DNA of 54,616 nucleotides from Clostridia bacterium (GTDB lineage Bacteria > Bacillota > Clostridia > Oscillospirales > CAG-272), in assembly GCA_017456005.1 (NCBI GenBank), contig JAFTLJ010000071.1, positions 1-54,616 on the forward strand. The letters run 5' to 3'. Below, one piece after another: positions 27,714 to 35,139 of the stretch. Every line of letters starts with the position of its first letter. Within the stretch, counting starts at the first letter, position 1. The notes under the pieces were generated by a model. That model had not been told where the DNA came from. It worked only from the letters and a program-made list of their open reading frames with translations, and made no database searches. Position numbers and translations under genes: made by a program.

Positions 27714-27717
27714 CATT

Positions 27718-27746
27718 AAAAACCTCCGAATTTATCGGAGGTTTTT
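27718..27746. terminator. bidirectional terminator between the 53-residue gene and yitT-like gene
   Basis: AAAAACCTCCGA and TCGGAGGTTTTT form a 12-bp stem with a five-base loop. Confidence 0.9.
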
Positions 27747-27749
27747 GTA

Positions 27750-28628
27750 TTAGTGTATTTTTTTGAAATTGCCCATGGTTTCGTTTACGCCGGAAACATA
27801 TGCAAAGGTTTGCGGGTATTCGCTTACTATTTCTTGAAATTTAGCTATCTGATGCTTGTTTATAACGCAGATTATAAGCTTTTTATCCGTATTGGAGTAC
27901 ATACCTTTAGCGTCGATTATCGTAAAACCGTGGCGCAGCTCTCGCATTAAGCGCTCGGAAATTTCGCCCGAAAGCTTCTCGGTGGTTATTACCTCGAACT
28001 TTATAGCGGATTTCGCACCTTTGAGTATCTTATCGCTTACAGTGGTGGTTATAAAGCAATATATAACGCAGAGTATAACGGGCTCTGCCTGGTAGCCGTA
28101 TACGAAGTATGAAAGGAACGCTACGGAAACGTTCAGCATAAAAATTATCCAGACGAGGCTGATATGCGGTTTCCATTTGCGCACGAGCGCGGCGATAATG
28201 TCTGTGCCGCCCGTGGAGCCGCCGAATTTCAGCGAAATGCCGTATACAAAGCCGTTTACCGTGGCGGCGGCGATTGGGGCGAGTATTGTGCTGGTGCCGT
28301 TTTCGGTAGTATATACGAATTTATCTAAAAAATCCATATTCTGCACGGCTATGAGCAAAACGGAGAAAACGAGAACGAAAACACCGGAACGCAAGGCAAA
28401 CTTCCTATCCACAAGGAAAAAAGCGAGCGTGGCAAGCGGTATATTTATGATAAGCGATATGTAACCCACGCTGAAATCAAAGATGTGCTGTATCATCGTG
28501 GCGATACCGTTTATGCCGGAGGGCGCGAAGGAGTTTTGGAAAATAAAAATTTCATAGCTTAGCGCCATCAGGAAAGCGAGCGCAACTATGCAAGTATATT
28601 CGAAAACGATTTTTGATTTCTTTTTCAT
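27750..28628 (-). CDS. YitT family membrane protein (DUF161 + DUF2179)
   Basis: A 292-residue protein with about five membrane segments in the first 200 residues, including SLKFGGSTGGTDIIAALVRKW, the family's glycine-rich block. A C-terminal soluble DUF2179 domain follows (about 210-290, with RHGFTIIDAKGMYSN and KLIICVINKHQI). YitT proteins are widespread in Firmicutes in several copies; their function is not established. Transcribed alone. Confidence 0.92.
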   Translation of the reverse strand: MKKKSKIVFEYTCIVALAFLMALSYEIFIFQNSFAPSGINGIATMIQHIFDFSVGYISLIINIPLATLAFFLVDRKFALRSGVFVLVFSVLLIAVQNMDFLDKFVYTTENGTSTILAPIAAATVNGFVYGISLKFGGSTGGTDIIAALVRKWKPHISLVWIIFMLNVSVAFLSYFVYGYQAEPVILCVIYCFITTTVSDKILKGAKSAIKFEVITTEKLSGEISERLMRELRHGFTIIDAKGMYSNTDKKLIICVINKHQIAKFQEIVSEYPQTFAYVSGVNETMGNFKKIH

Positions 28629-28663
28629 CCCGTTAACCTCTCGTTTATTGTATCTTTAGTTAT

Positions 28664-28693
28664 ATTGTATCATTTGGAGGCATGTTTTGTCAA
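28664..28693 (-). promoter_or_regulatory. promoter of the YitT-family gene
   Basis: TTGACA (28688-28693, minus strand), 18 bases, TACAAT (28664-28669). Confidence 0.65.
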
Positions 28694-28794
28694 GTAAGAG
28701 CTGAAAAAGCCAATTTTTTTCGAAAAAAGCGAGGGTTTTTTAGATTTTTCGTGTATATTATAGTGTAAAGATAATTTTGAAAGGAGGCAACGTT

Positions 28795-29337
28795 TTGCAG
28801 GATGCGGAAATACTCGCGCTTTTGCTTGCGCGCGACGAACGCGGAATGAGCGAATTTATTATGCGGCACGGTCCGCTTATAAGGTATATTATCGCGCCGA
28901 TTCTTTCGGATGAGCGCGAAAGGGAAGAATGCTTTTCCGATATTACAATGAAAATATGGGAAAAAACAGGGCTTTACAGCGAAGAAAACGGCAGCTTCAA
29001 GGCTTGGGTTTCTGCCGTTGCGCGAAACACAGCGCTTAACCGAGCGCGGAAAAACCAAAAGGAAACAGAGCTTTGCGAGCTATCGGAGGAAGAGCCTGCA
29101 CGCGCGGAAACGCCGGAGGAAAGCCTGCTGAAAAAAGAAAGAACGCGCATACTGCTGAACGGTATAAGCAGCCTTTCCACGGGCGAGCAGGCGCTGTTCT
29201 ACAGAAAATATTACTATATGCAGCCGAGCGCGCAGATAGCGGCGGAGCTCGGCACGACGGAAAAAGCGGTGGAGACGCGCTTATACCGCATAAAAAAGAA
29301 ACTGCGCAAAATTTTAGGGGGTGAGCTCGATGTCTGA
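28795..29337 (+). CDS. ECF-type RNA polymerase sigma factor
   Basis: A 180-residue sigma-70 family protein with region 2 (about 10-80, including ECFSDITMKIWEKTGLY and GSFKAWVSAVARNTALNRAR) and region 4 (about 120-175, LGTTEKAVETRLYRIKKKLR). I place the start at a TTG (28795) that lies 7 bases after AAAGGAGG; the frame also has a TTG six codons upstream without a site. It overlaps the next gene, a membrane protein, by 8 bases. This matches a sigma/anti-sigma unit. Confidence 0.88.
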   Translation: MQDAEILALLLARDERGMSEFIMRHGPLIRYIIAPILSDEREREECFSDITMKIWEKTGLYSEENGSFKAWVSAVARNTALNRARKNQKETELCELSEEEPARAETPEESLLKKERTRILLNGISSLSTGEQALFYRKYYYMQPSAQIAAELGTTEKAVETRLYRIKKKLRKILGGELDV

Positions 29338-30844
29338 AAAGAATTTTGGCGCGATGAACGACGCTGAATTTGAAGAAATGCTTGCCGAGGGCATTGAGAG
29401 CAGTCTACCCTCCGAAGAGGTGGTAGAGCTTGTTTCGCCCTGGCACAAATCCGTAAAGCGCGTTTTGTGGGGCTTTGCGCTCACTCTTCTGGACCTTCAA
29501 TTTTTATATTTGCAGTATATTTTGCCTGCGACAGGCTTTTTTATGCTGCTTTTCGGCTTGCGTGCGCTGCGCAAGGAAAATAAATTTTTCTCTGCGGCAT
29601 ATGTTTTGGCATGGGTGAGGAGCGTATACTTCTTTTCTACGCTTATAATAAACGCTTCTGCTATGCACAGCGATATATATGAGAGCAATTTTATGTGGGT
29701 GCTCGCATATATAAACGTGTTGTTCACGCTTGCCACGGTCTATTGCTTTGTTTTCGGTTTCCGCGGTGTTTTGCAAAAAACGGGCGGAGAAGACGGCGCA
29801 AAGTGGCTGAATAAGCTCGCCGTTTGGTACACCGTTTTTGCCGTGGCGGCGGTTATAAGCATACAGTCTACGCTTATAGCGCTTGCTTTTATGGTTTGCT
29901 TCGTGTTTATTGTTGTCGGCATTGCCCGTGTTTCGCGCAGTCTCTCTTGGGCGGGATATGCCATTACACCCGCCAAAGTGCGTGTTTCCGACAAATGCCT
30001 TTGCGCGGCGGTGCTGGGCACGGTGGCGCTCGGCATTGCGCTCGTGTACTTTTTTGGCGCTAAATACCCTATGAAATGGCAGGCAGAGGAAAACGTGCAC
30101 AGTGCAGAGGCAAGGGAGGTCATGGCAGAGCTCGAGGCGCTCGGTTTCCCGAAGGATATACTCGCCGACCTTACGGAGGAGGAAATACTCGCTTGCAGGG
30201 GAGCTAAAAGCGTATACGTGGAAAGCGGAGAGCACGCGCTGAACGACGGGCGAACTGTGGAATATAAATATGAAGAAAACGGTATAGTGCATATCAAAAA
30301 ATACAGAGAATACGATGTGCACGAGCTTGTTATGACTCAAGTTATAGTATCGCTCCCTTCGGAGGGCGTACATATCAGAAGCCGTTTGCGAGTTTTCCAT
30401 CATTTCCGTTTTAAAGAGGAAGCGGAGTATTACGGTACAGAGCTTTTGGATATCGTTCCGCTATATTACGATGAATGGCGCAAAACAAGCGATATTTCCG
30501 GCAGAGTGCTGTATGATGGCGAAAACACGTATACTTCTCCGTATTATAGCTTGGATGAAACAAGCGTGCCTGGCTTCTTTTCTTTAGAACCGCATATACG
30601 CGCCGCATTCTCTTTGCATAAAGAGGGCACCAATAAGCGCGGTTATGTTTCTTACGAGGTGACGGGAATAAGAGAAAAGCCATACGATTCACTTATTCAG
30701 GTGATATTTGTGCATAGAACCGATAAATTTACATACCCTTTAAAAGGTTCAAAAGATATATTTAATACAGCTTCCGAACATACAGGGTTTAGAAAAGTAC
30801 AGTGTATGTTTACTTATTATCCTGAATTAAACGAAAAAGAATAA
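29330..30844 (+). CDS. membrane protein coupled to an ECF sigma factor
   Basis: A 504-residue protein that I do not recognise by family. Residues 1-45 are acidic and soluble (NDAEFEEMLAEGIESSLPSE). Six or seven membrane segments follow (about 45-250), with a long extracytoplasmic C-terminal part (about 255-504) rich in charged residues. The ATG at 29330 follows AGGGGGTG inside the sigma gene. Coupling and the cytoplasmic N-terminus suggest a membrane anti-sigma factor or stress sensor; this is inference. Ends at a strong terminator. Confidence 0.7.
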   Translation: MSEKNFGAMNDAEFEEMLAEGIESSLPSEEVVELVSPWHKSVKRVLWGFALTLLDLQFLYLQYILPATGFFMLLFGLRALRKENKFFSAAYVLAWVRSVYFFSTLIINASAMHSDIYESNFMWVLAYINVLFTLATVYCFVFGFRGVLQKTGGEDGAKWLNKLAVWYTVFAVAAVISIQSTLIALAFMVCFVFIVVGIARVSRSLSWAGYAITPAKVRVSDKCLCAAVLGTVALGIALVYFFGAKYPMKWQAEENVHSAEAREVMAELEALGFPKDILADLTEEEILACRGAKSVYVESGEHALNDGRTVEYKYEENGIVHIKKYREYDVHELVMTQVIVSLPSEGVHIRSRLRVFHHFRFKEEAEYYGTELLDIVPLYYDEWRKTSDISGRVLYDGENTYTSPYYSLDETSVPGFFSLEPHIRAAFSLHKEGTNKRGYVSYEVTGIREKPYDSLIQVIFVHRTDKFTYPLKGSKDIFNTASEHTGFRKVQCMFTYYPELNEKE

Positions 30845-30865
30845 GAAAAATGCACTCAAAATGAT

Positions 30866-30907
30866 ATGCACCCCAAAAGTTAGACAAACTTTTGGAGGTG
30901 CATTTTT
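30866..30907. terminator. bidirectional terminator
   Basis: ATGCACCCCAAAAGT and ACTTTTGGAGGTGCAT form a stem with one bulge, followed by TTTTT. It separates the sigma-linked membrane protein gene from the convergent cysteine desulfurase. Confidence 0.82.
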
Positions 30908-32038
30908 CTATTCTTTTAGGCATTCCTTCAATATGGCGCAGAAGCTTTCGGCCTCCTCTGCTGTGTTGAAAGCGGAAAATGAAAGGCGCACGGCGTCCCC
31001 ACCTGTGCCGAGAGCCTCGTGGGCGGTGGGGGCACAATGAAGCCCTGCGCGCGTGCATATGCCGCGCCGCGCAAGGCGGCGTGCAAGCTCGCTGCCATCT
31101 ATGCCGTAAGCGTTAAAAAGCAAAGCAGAGCCGCTTTCCTCGGGCAAATATATCTTTATTCTGCCGTCGGAGCGAAGATTTTGCTTTATTTTTTCGCAAA
31201 GTGCGGCTTCGTGTGCACGTATTTTTGCCGTGCCTATGCGCTTTACAAAGTGTACCCCTGCGCCGAGCCCCGCTATGCTCGGCACGGCTAGCGTGCCGCC
31301 CTCGTAGCTTTCGGGCGATACCTTGCCCATATCCGTTTTCGCGGAGTTTATGCCGTTGCCGCCGAAAACGGTAGGGCGCAGACGCTCAAAATCGAAATCG
31401 TCGGCGAAAAGGCAAAATCCCGTACCCTGTGGGCCATACAGCCCCTTGTGCCCGGGTGCACAAAGCACGCTCAAGCCGTTTTGCATATTTATATCGTAGA
31501 TTCCCGCGCTTTGCGAAGCATCTACGATGTGCAAAATGCCCCTTTCGCGGCAAAAAGCGGAAATTTTCTCTATGGGCAGCTTGTGTGGGCAAATATTGGA
31601 AACGTGCGTGGTTACTGCAATGCGTGTGTTCCTACGCACGGCTTTTTTTAGGTTTTCTAGCGTTTCTTCCTCGCTGCAGAGGGCATCGAAAACGCTGTAG
31701 CTCGCTATGCCGCGGCGGTAAAGCTCTGCTACGGGGCGCAAAACGCTGTTATGCTCTAAATTTGAAATTATTATATGGTCGCCGTGCCTTGCAAGCCCGA
31801 AAATGACAAGGTTAAGCGCGTGTGTGGCGTTCTGTGTGAAGACCGTGTTTTCGCTTTTGCCGCCGAAGAGGGAGGCAAGCTCCTCGCGCGTGCTGTATAC
31901 GGCTTCTGCGGCGGCGAGGGCGAGCGGGTGTGCGCCGCGCCCCGGGTTGCCGCCGTAATTCTGCATACATTCCGCCACGCCGCGTATAACCTCTTTTGGC
32001 TTCGGAAAGGTCGTGGCGGCGTTATCGAAGTATATCAT
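30908..32038 (-). CDS. cysteine desulfurase-like class V aminotransferase
   Basis: A 376-residue PLP enzyme. It begins MIYFDNAATTFPKPKEV and has GHKGLYGPQGTGF with the PLP Lys, VTTHVSNICPHKLPIE, and a C-terminal GICTRAGLHCAPTAHEALG carrying the Cys used for persulfide formation. It belongs to the Csd/SufS branch rather than IscS. One base separates it from DUF3343, which can be a sulfur or selenium relay partner in Clostridia. No iscU/sufU is adjacent. Confidence 0.88.
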   Translation of the reverse strand: MIYFDNAATTFPKPKEVIRGVAECMQNYGGNPGRGAHPLALAAAEAVYSTREELASLFGGKSENTVFTQNATHALNLVIFGLARHGDHIIISNLEHNSVLRPVAELYRRGIASYSVFDALCSEEETLENLKKAVRRNTRIAVTTHVSNICPHKLPIEKISAFCRERGILHIVDASQSAGIYDINMQNGLSVLCAPGHKGLYGPQGTGFCLFADDFDFERLRPTVFGGNGINSAKTDMGKVSPESYEGGTLAVPSIAGLGAGVHFVKRIGTAKIRAHEAALCEKIKQNLRSDGRIKIYLPEESGSALLFNAYGIDGSELARRLARRGICTRAGLHCAPTAHEALGTGGDAVRLSFSAFNTAEEAESFCAILKECLKE

Positions 32039-32039
32039 C

Positions 32040-32270
32040 TCACACCTTTTTCTGTTTTGGGTTTAAAATTTCCGTGTATTCTATACGGGCTTCGCCGAGG
32101 AGCGAAAGCGTATGCGGCAGGTCGGCAAGCAAAATTTCTATACCGAAGCGGCAGCCCTCTGCATATTTCGGTGCGCGCACGACCTGCGCTACAAGCCCCT
32201 CGTTTTCGAGAAGCCGTTTCGCTTTTATCGCTGATGTCTGCGAACCCGTAACAATAATTCTCATTTCCAT
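32040..32270 (-). CDS. DUF3343 protein
   Basis: A 76-residue protein MEMRIIVTGSQTSAIKAKRL and onward, matching the DUF3343 family often encoded with cysteine desulfurases and YedF/SirA-like proteins. The start at 32270 follows GAGGA. A putative sulfur- or selenium-transfer accessory; it contains no cysteine here, so a role as a direct persulfide carrier is unlikely. Confidence 0.78.
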   Translation of the reverse strand: MEMRIIVTGSQTSAIKAKRLLENEGLVAQVVRAPKYAEGCRFGIEILLADLPHTLSLLGEARIEYTEILNPKQKKV

Positions 32271-32367
32271 ACGGGTGTTCCTCGAACTTTTTTATTTGCG
32301 GAAAAAACTTTCCGCTACTGCATTATATGCGTGGAAATCACTTTGGTTAAAAACAAAAAATTTCCAC

Positions 32368-32396
32368 TTATAAAAAACTGATAAGAGCTTATAATA
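32368..32396 (+). promoter_or_regulatory. weak forespore-type promoter candidate for the SASP gene
   Basis: TTATA (32368-32372) and TATAATA (32390-32396) with 17 bases between each differ slightly from the SigG boxes (GnATR and CATnnTA). SASP genes are SigG-controlled in all studied spore formers, but this site is weak. A hairpin with TTCGATAT/ATATCGAA (32424-32443) lies between it and the gene. Confidence 0.3.
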
Positions 32397-32486
32397 AAAA
32401 CAGAGCGAAAAAGAAAAACGCTCTTCGATATGAAAATATCGAAAAATAATCGTAAAGTTCAAAAATAATCAGGAGAATATAAAAAT

Positions 32487-32684
32487 ATGTCTAACAACAG
32501 CAATAAAGTTCTCGTGCCCGAAGCAAAGGAAGCACTCAATAGATTCAAAATGGAAGCTGCAACAGAAGTAGGCGTAAACCTCAAGGAAGGTTATAACGGC
32601 GACCTCACATCCAAGCAGGCAGGCTCCGTAGGCGGCCAGATGGTTAAGAAAATGATCCAGGCTTACGAACAGGGCTTGAAATAA
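32487..32684 (+). CDS. alpha/beta-type small acid-soluble spore protein
   Basis: A 65-residue DNA-binding spore protein that coats and protects forespore DNA. Signature parts are ALNRFKMEAATEVGVNLK and GYNGDLTSKQAGSVGGQMVK followed by KMI. The germination protease site (after the first conserved Glu of the EIG-like region, here ATEVG) is present. AGGAG precedes the ATG. Monocistronic, with a terminator. Confidence 0.95.
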   Translation: MSNNSNKVLVPEAKEALNRFKMEAATEVGVNLKEGYNGDLTSKQAGSVGGQMVKKMIQAYEQGLK

Positions 32685-32702
32685 GTATTAAAATAAAGCA
32701 AG

Positions 32703-32731
32703 AAACAAGGCGGAAAACCGCCTTGTTTTTT
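32703..32731. terminator. bidirectional terminator after the SASP gene
   Basis: AAACAAGGCGG and CCGCCTTGTTT form an 11-bp stem with a four-base loop followed by TTT. It also lies at the end of the convergent DUF3794 gene. Confidence 0.9.
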
Positions 32732-34265
32732 AGTTCGGTATTATAAGCACACCAACGCCAAGGGGGTCTTTTACACCGCTGTTTAGCGCGGAAAGTTTTT
32801 CTATGGTTGTATTGTATTTTTTAGCAACGGTCCAAAGGTCTTCGCCGCGCATAGGGTAATAGAGCACGATCTGCGAAGCGGGCAGGGCTTCTATGGGGTG
32901 GTCTGTGAAAATAGTGGTGGAATGGAGCGCTTCGGCATCTTTTTCTCCGAAAAGGGCGAGGCAAACAGTTATTTCCGTATCGAAATATATCTTTTCGCCC
33001 ACGATTCTGGCATTTACACCGCTTGTATACGCCTTTGCCATATAGCTGAAAAGCTCTGAGTATCTGCCTGCGTCGGTTTCTGCCTTAAAGGGAAAATTGA
33101 ATGTTTTGCCTATAAACGCGCCGTTTTCCCCGCCGAGGATAACGGAAAAAGAAACGTTTCCGCCCACAGCGGTTTTAGCACCCGATTTTTCCACGGAATT
33201 TATGCATGCCTGTGCGCTCGCGCAAACCACGCGTGAAAAATCCTTTTCTTCAAGTTCTGCGTTTTCGCCCAAAGAAAAATTGAAAACCTTGCCTGCATCG
33301 AGCGAAATATAGCGCAAAGTTTCTTTTTCGTTGGAGTTTTCATAGGAAAGCGAGTAAATATCGGTAGTTATTTCGCATATATCCTTGCGGAAAACGCGGA
33401 AATACACACTGTAATCAAAATCCAGCTCTATTGTTTTCGTTTCGCCAAGCTCGCCTGTTTGCGGTCTGTACGTTATATTTGTGGCTTCTACATCGCAAAA
33501 AGCCACGCTTTCTTCGCAAATGCCGTCTGCGGCAAGCGTGCCCGAAAGCGGAACCTCGCGTGAAAAAGAAACGTATTCGCCGCCTTCGCCCTCGTAGAGT
33601 ATTTCCGCTGTGAGTGCGCCGCTGTAGTTTATTTTGCCCTCGCCCGTGCGAATGTCGAATGCGGCAGGCGTGAGGTTAAGGAAAACTATGCGTGCTATTT
33701 GCGGCATACCGGGGTCTGCTTCTATATCCTCGCTTATTGGCGTGTTTTTCTCTTCCGCGTTTATTTCGCGGCAAAATTCAAGGTTCATTTTGCGATATTG
33801 CAGGTCTTTTTCCGCATCGGGTGCGGTTTTTCCGCCTATTACGGGTTCTGTGCTTTTGGCGTTGCAGATGCTTACGCTTGCCAAAAGGCGGCATTTTACG
33901 GTTAACTTGCGCGGGCTGGAAAGGCGGCAGTTTACGCTTTCCGTGCTTACGGCTATGTCAACTACGGAAAAATCGTCTATTTCCTGCGCGTTTACTGCGC
34001 CCGTGTAGTCGGTATCGAAAACAGCACAGCGAATTTCCCCCTCGCTCGTGGCATAGAGTATGTTATATATAATTTTGCCGTCATATTCCACGCTTTCGGT
34101 GCCGCAGTATTTTTCGGGGTGCTCTGCCGCCGCGCTTACGCGCAGCAGACGTGTTATATCGGGCAGGTAATCGGGCAGGGTATACTCTGTGCTTATATCG
34201 CGTGAATCTGTCTTTTTTATCGCTTTTTCGTAAATAGAGTTTGTTTTTTCATCTTGTGTAAACAT
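32730..34265 (-). CDS. sipL: SipL-like spore coat morphogenetic protein (DUF3794 + LysM)
   Basis: A 511-residue protein. It has DUF3794-type beta-rich repeats (about 25-140, 170-290 and 320-440) beginning with TLPDYLPDITRLLRVSA, then a C-terminal LysM domain (about 463-510: YPMRGEDLWTVAKKYNTTIE and VGVLIIPN). Length and layout match Clostridioides SipL (about 520 residues), which binds SpoIVA around the forespore to assemble coat and cortex. It lies just after sigK on the same strand. The symbol is given by layout. Confidence 0.85.
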   Translation of the reverse strand: MFTQDEKTNSIYEKAIKKTDSRDISTEYTLPDYLPDITRLLRVSAAAEHPEKYCGTESVEYDGKIIYNILYATSEGEIRCAVFDTDYTGAVNAQEIDDFSVVDIAVSTESVNCRLSSPRKLTVKCRLLASVSICNAKSTEPVIGGKTAPDAEKDLQYRKMNLEFCREINAEEKNTPISEDIEADPGMPQIARIVFLNLTPAAFDIRTGEGKINYSGALTAEILYEGEGGEYVSFSREVPLSGTLAADGICEESVAFCDVEATNITYRPQTGELGETKTIELDFDYSVYFRVFRKDICEITTDIYSLSYENSNEKETLRYISLDAGKVFNFSLGENAELEEKDFSRVVCASAQACINSVEKSGAKTAVGGNVSFSVILGGENGAFIGKTFNFPFKAETDAGRYSELFSYMAKAYTSGVNARIVGEKIYFDTEITVCLALFGEKDAEALHSTTIFTDHPIEALPASQIVLYYPMRGEDLWTVAKKYNTTIEKLSALNSGVKDPLGVGVLIIPN

Positions 34266-34301
34266 TTTTGTTCCTTCTTTCCAAAATTTTCGGTTTGTTA
34301 G

Positions 34302-34329
34302 ATGGATATGCGTGCGCGCTTCGGATTAT
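34302..34329 (-). promoter_or_regulatory. possible SigE promoter of the SipL-like gene
   Basis: On the minus strand ATA (34327-34329), 16 bases, CATATCCAT (34302-34310), close to the mother-cell SigE form ATA-16-CATACA-T. It is located 37 bases before the ATG, just beyond the sigK stop. sipL is SigE-controlled in Clostridioides; direct evidence here is only the match. Confidence 0.4.
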
Positions 34330-34354
34330 TCCTTTTTACACGGAATAATCCGAA
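34319..34354 (-). other. hairpin over the end of sigK
   Basis: CGGATTATTCC and GGAATAATCCG pair perfectly and include the sigK stop codon. No T-run follows on the minus strand, so it may stabilise the mRNA end or modulate read-through to the SipL-like gene. Confidence 0.4.
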
Positions 34355-35028
34355 ATATGTGCGCCTATTTCGGCAAGCGCCGCTTTTTCTATGCGCGAAA
34401 CGTAGGAACGGGAAATGCCCATACGCTCCGCTACCTCGCGTTGGGTGAGAGCATCGCGCCCGAAAAGCCCATAGCGCATACATATGATTTTGCGAGCGCG
34501 AGCATCCAGCCTGCTTAATATAACTTTTTTTGCCGCCTCGGAGCGCAGGGCAATGTCCAGGTCCTCCGCGATGGTATCTTCCACGCTGATAATATCGCCG
34601 TACGTAAGCGGATTGCCCTCTTTGTCGGTGTCTATTGCTTCGTTTATGGAAACCTCGCACGCTGTCTTTTTCTGCGAACGAAAATACATAAGTATTTCGT
34701 TTTGCAGGCATTTGCCGGCATACGTGGCGAAACGTGTGCCGTTTTTGGGGTTAAATGAGTCTATCGCTTTTATAAGCCCTATCGTGCCTATGGAAATGAG
34801 GTCCTCCTGCTCTGTTTCCGACGTATAATATTTTTTCACGATATGCGCCACAAGCCTCAGGTTGTGCTCTATCAGCTTTTCGCGCGCTTTTTTGTCGCCC
34901 TCTGCCATGAGGCGGAAGCATTCTGCCTCTTCCTCCCGCGAAAGCGGCGGCGGAAACGATTGCGTATAGGAAACCTTTAGGAAAAGATAGAGAAAATTGT
35001 TCATTAAAAATGAAAGTATGCCAAACAT
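34336..35028 (-). CDS. sigK: sporulation sigma factor SigK (pro-sigma-K)
   Basis: A 230-residue late mother-cell sigma factor. It begins with a hydrophobic pro-sequence of about 20 residues (FGILSFLMNNFLYLFLKVSY), followed by SFPPPLSREEEAECF, equivalent to the processed start in Bacillus. Region 2 shows IEHNLRLVAHIVKKYY and DLISIGTIGLIKAIDSFNP; region 4 has TQREVAERMGISRSYVSRIE. The ATG at 35028 follows GGAGGGG. The gene is uninterrupted, with no skin element. It is distinguished from SigE by its pro-sequence and SFPPPLS motif. Very secure. Confidence 0.94.
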   Translation of the reverse strand: MFGILSFLMNNFLYLFLKVSYTQSFPPPLSREEEAECFRLMAEGDKKAREKLIEHNLRLVAHIVKKYYTSETEQEDLISIGTIGLIKAIDSFNPKNGTRFATYAGKCLQNEILMYFRSQKKTACEVSINEAIDTDKEGNPLTYGDIISVEDTIAEDLDIALRSEAAKKVILSRLDARARKIICMRYGLFGRDALTQREVAERMGISRSYVSRIEKAALAEIGAHISDYSV

Positions 35029-35096
35029 ATGCCCCTCCGTGAAGTTGTTTCTAACATTATATTCACACACCGTGCTAAAATTGCGGTTTTACGCAA

Positions 35097-35126
35097 AAAA
35101 AGCAGTTACCGAAGTAACTGCTTTTT
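35097..35126 (-). terminator. terminator after the NhaC-type gene
   Basis: AAAAAGCAGTTAC and GTAACTGCTTTTT form a 13-bp stem with a four-base loop, just past the stop at 35140. Confidence 0.9.
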
Positions 35127-35139
35127 GAAAAATATTTGC

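Noticed and set aside
28756-28764. Housekeeping promoter before the first ECF sigma gene
   Set aside because: TATTAT/TATAGT boxes exist but no acceptable -35 at 16-18 bases; it may be an ECF-type promoter that I cannot define.
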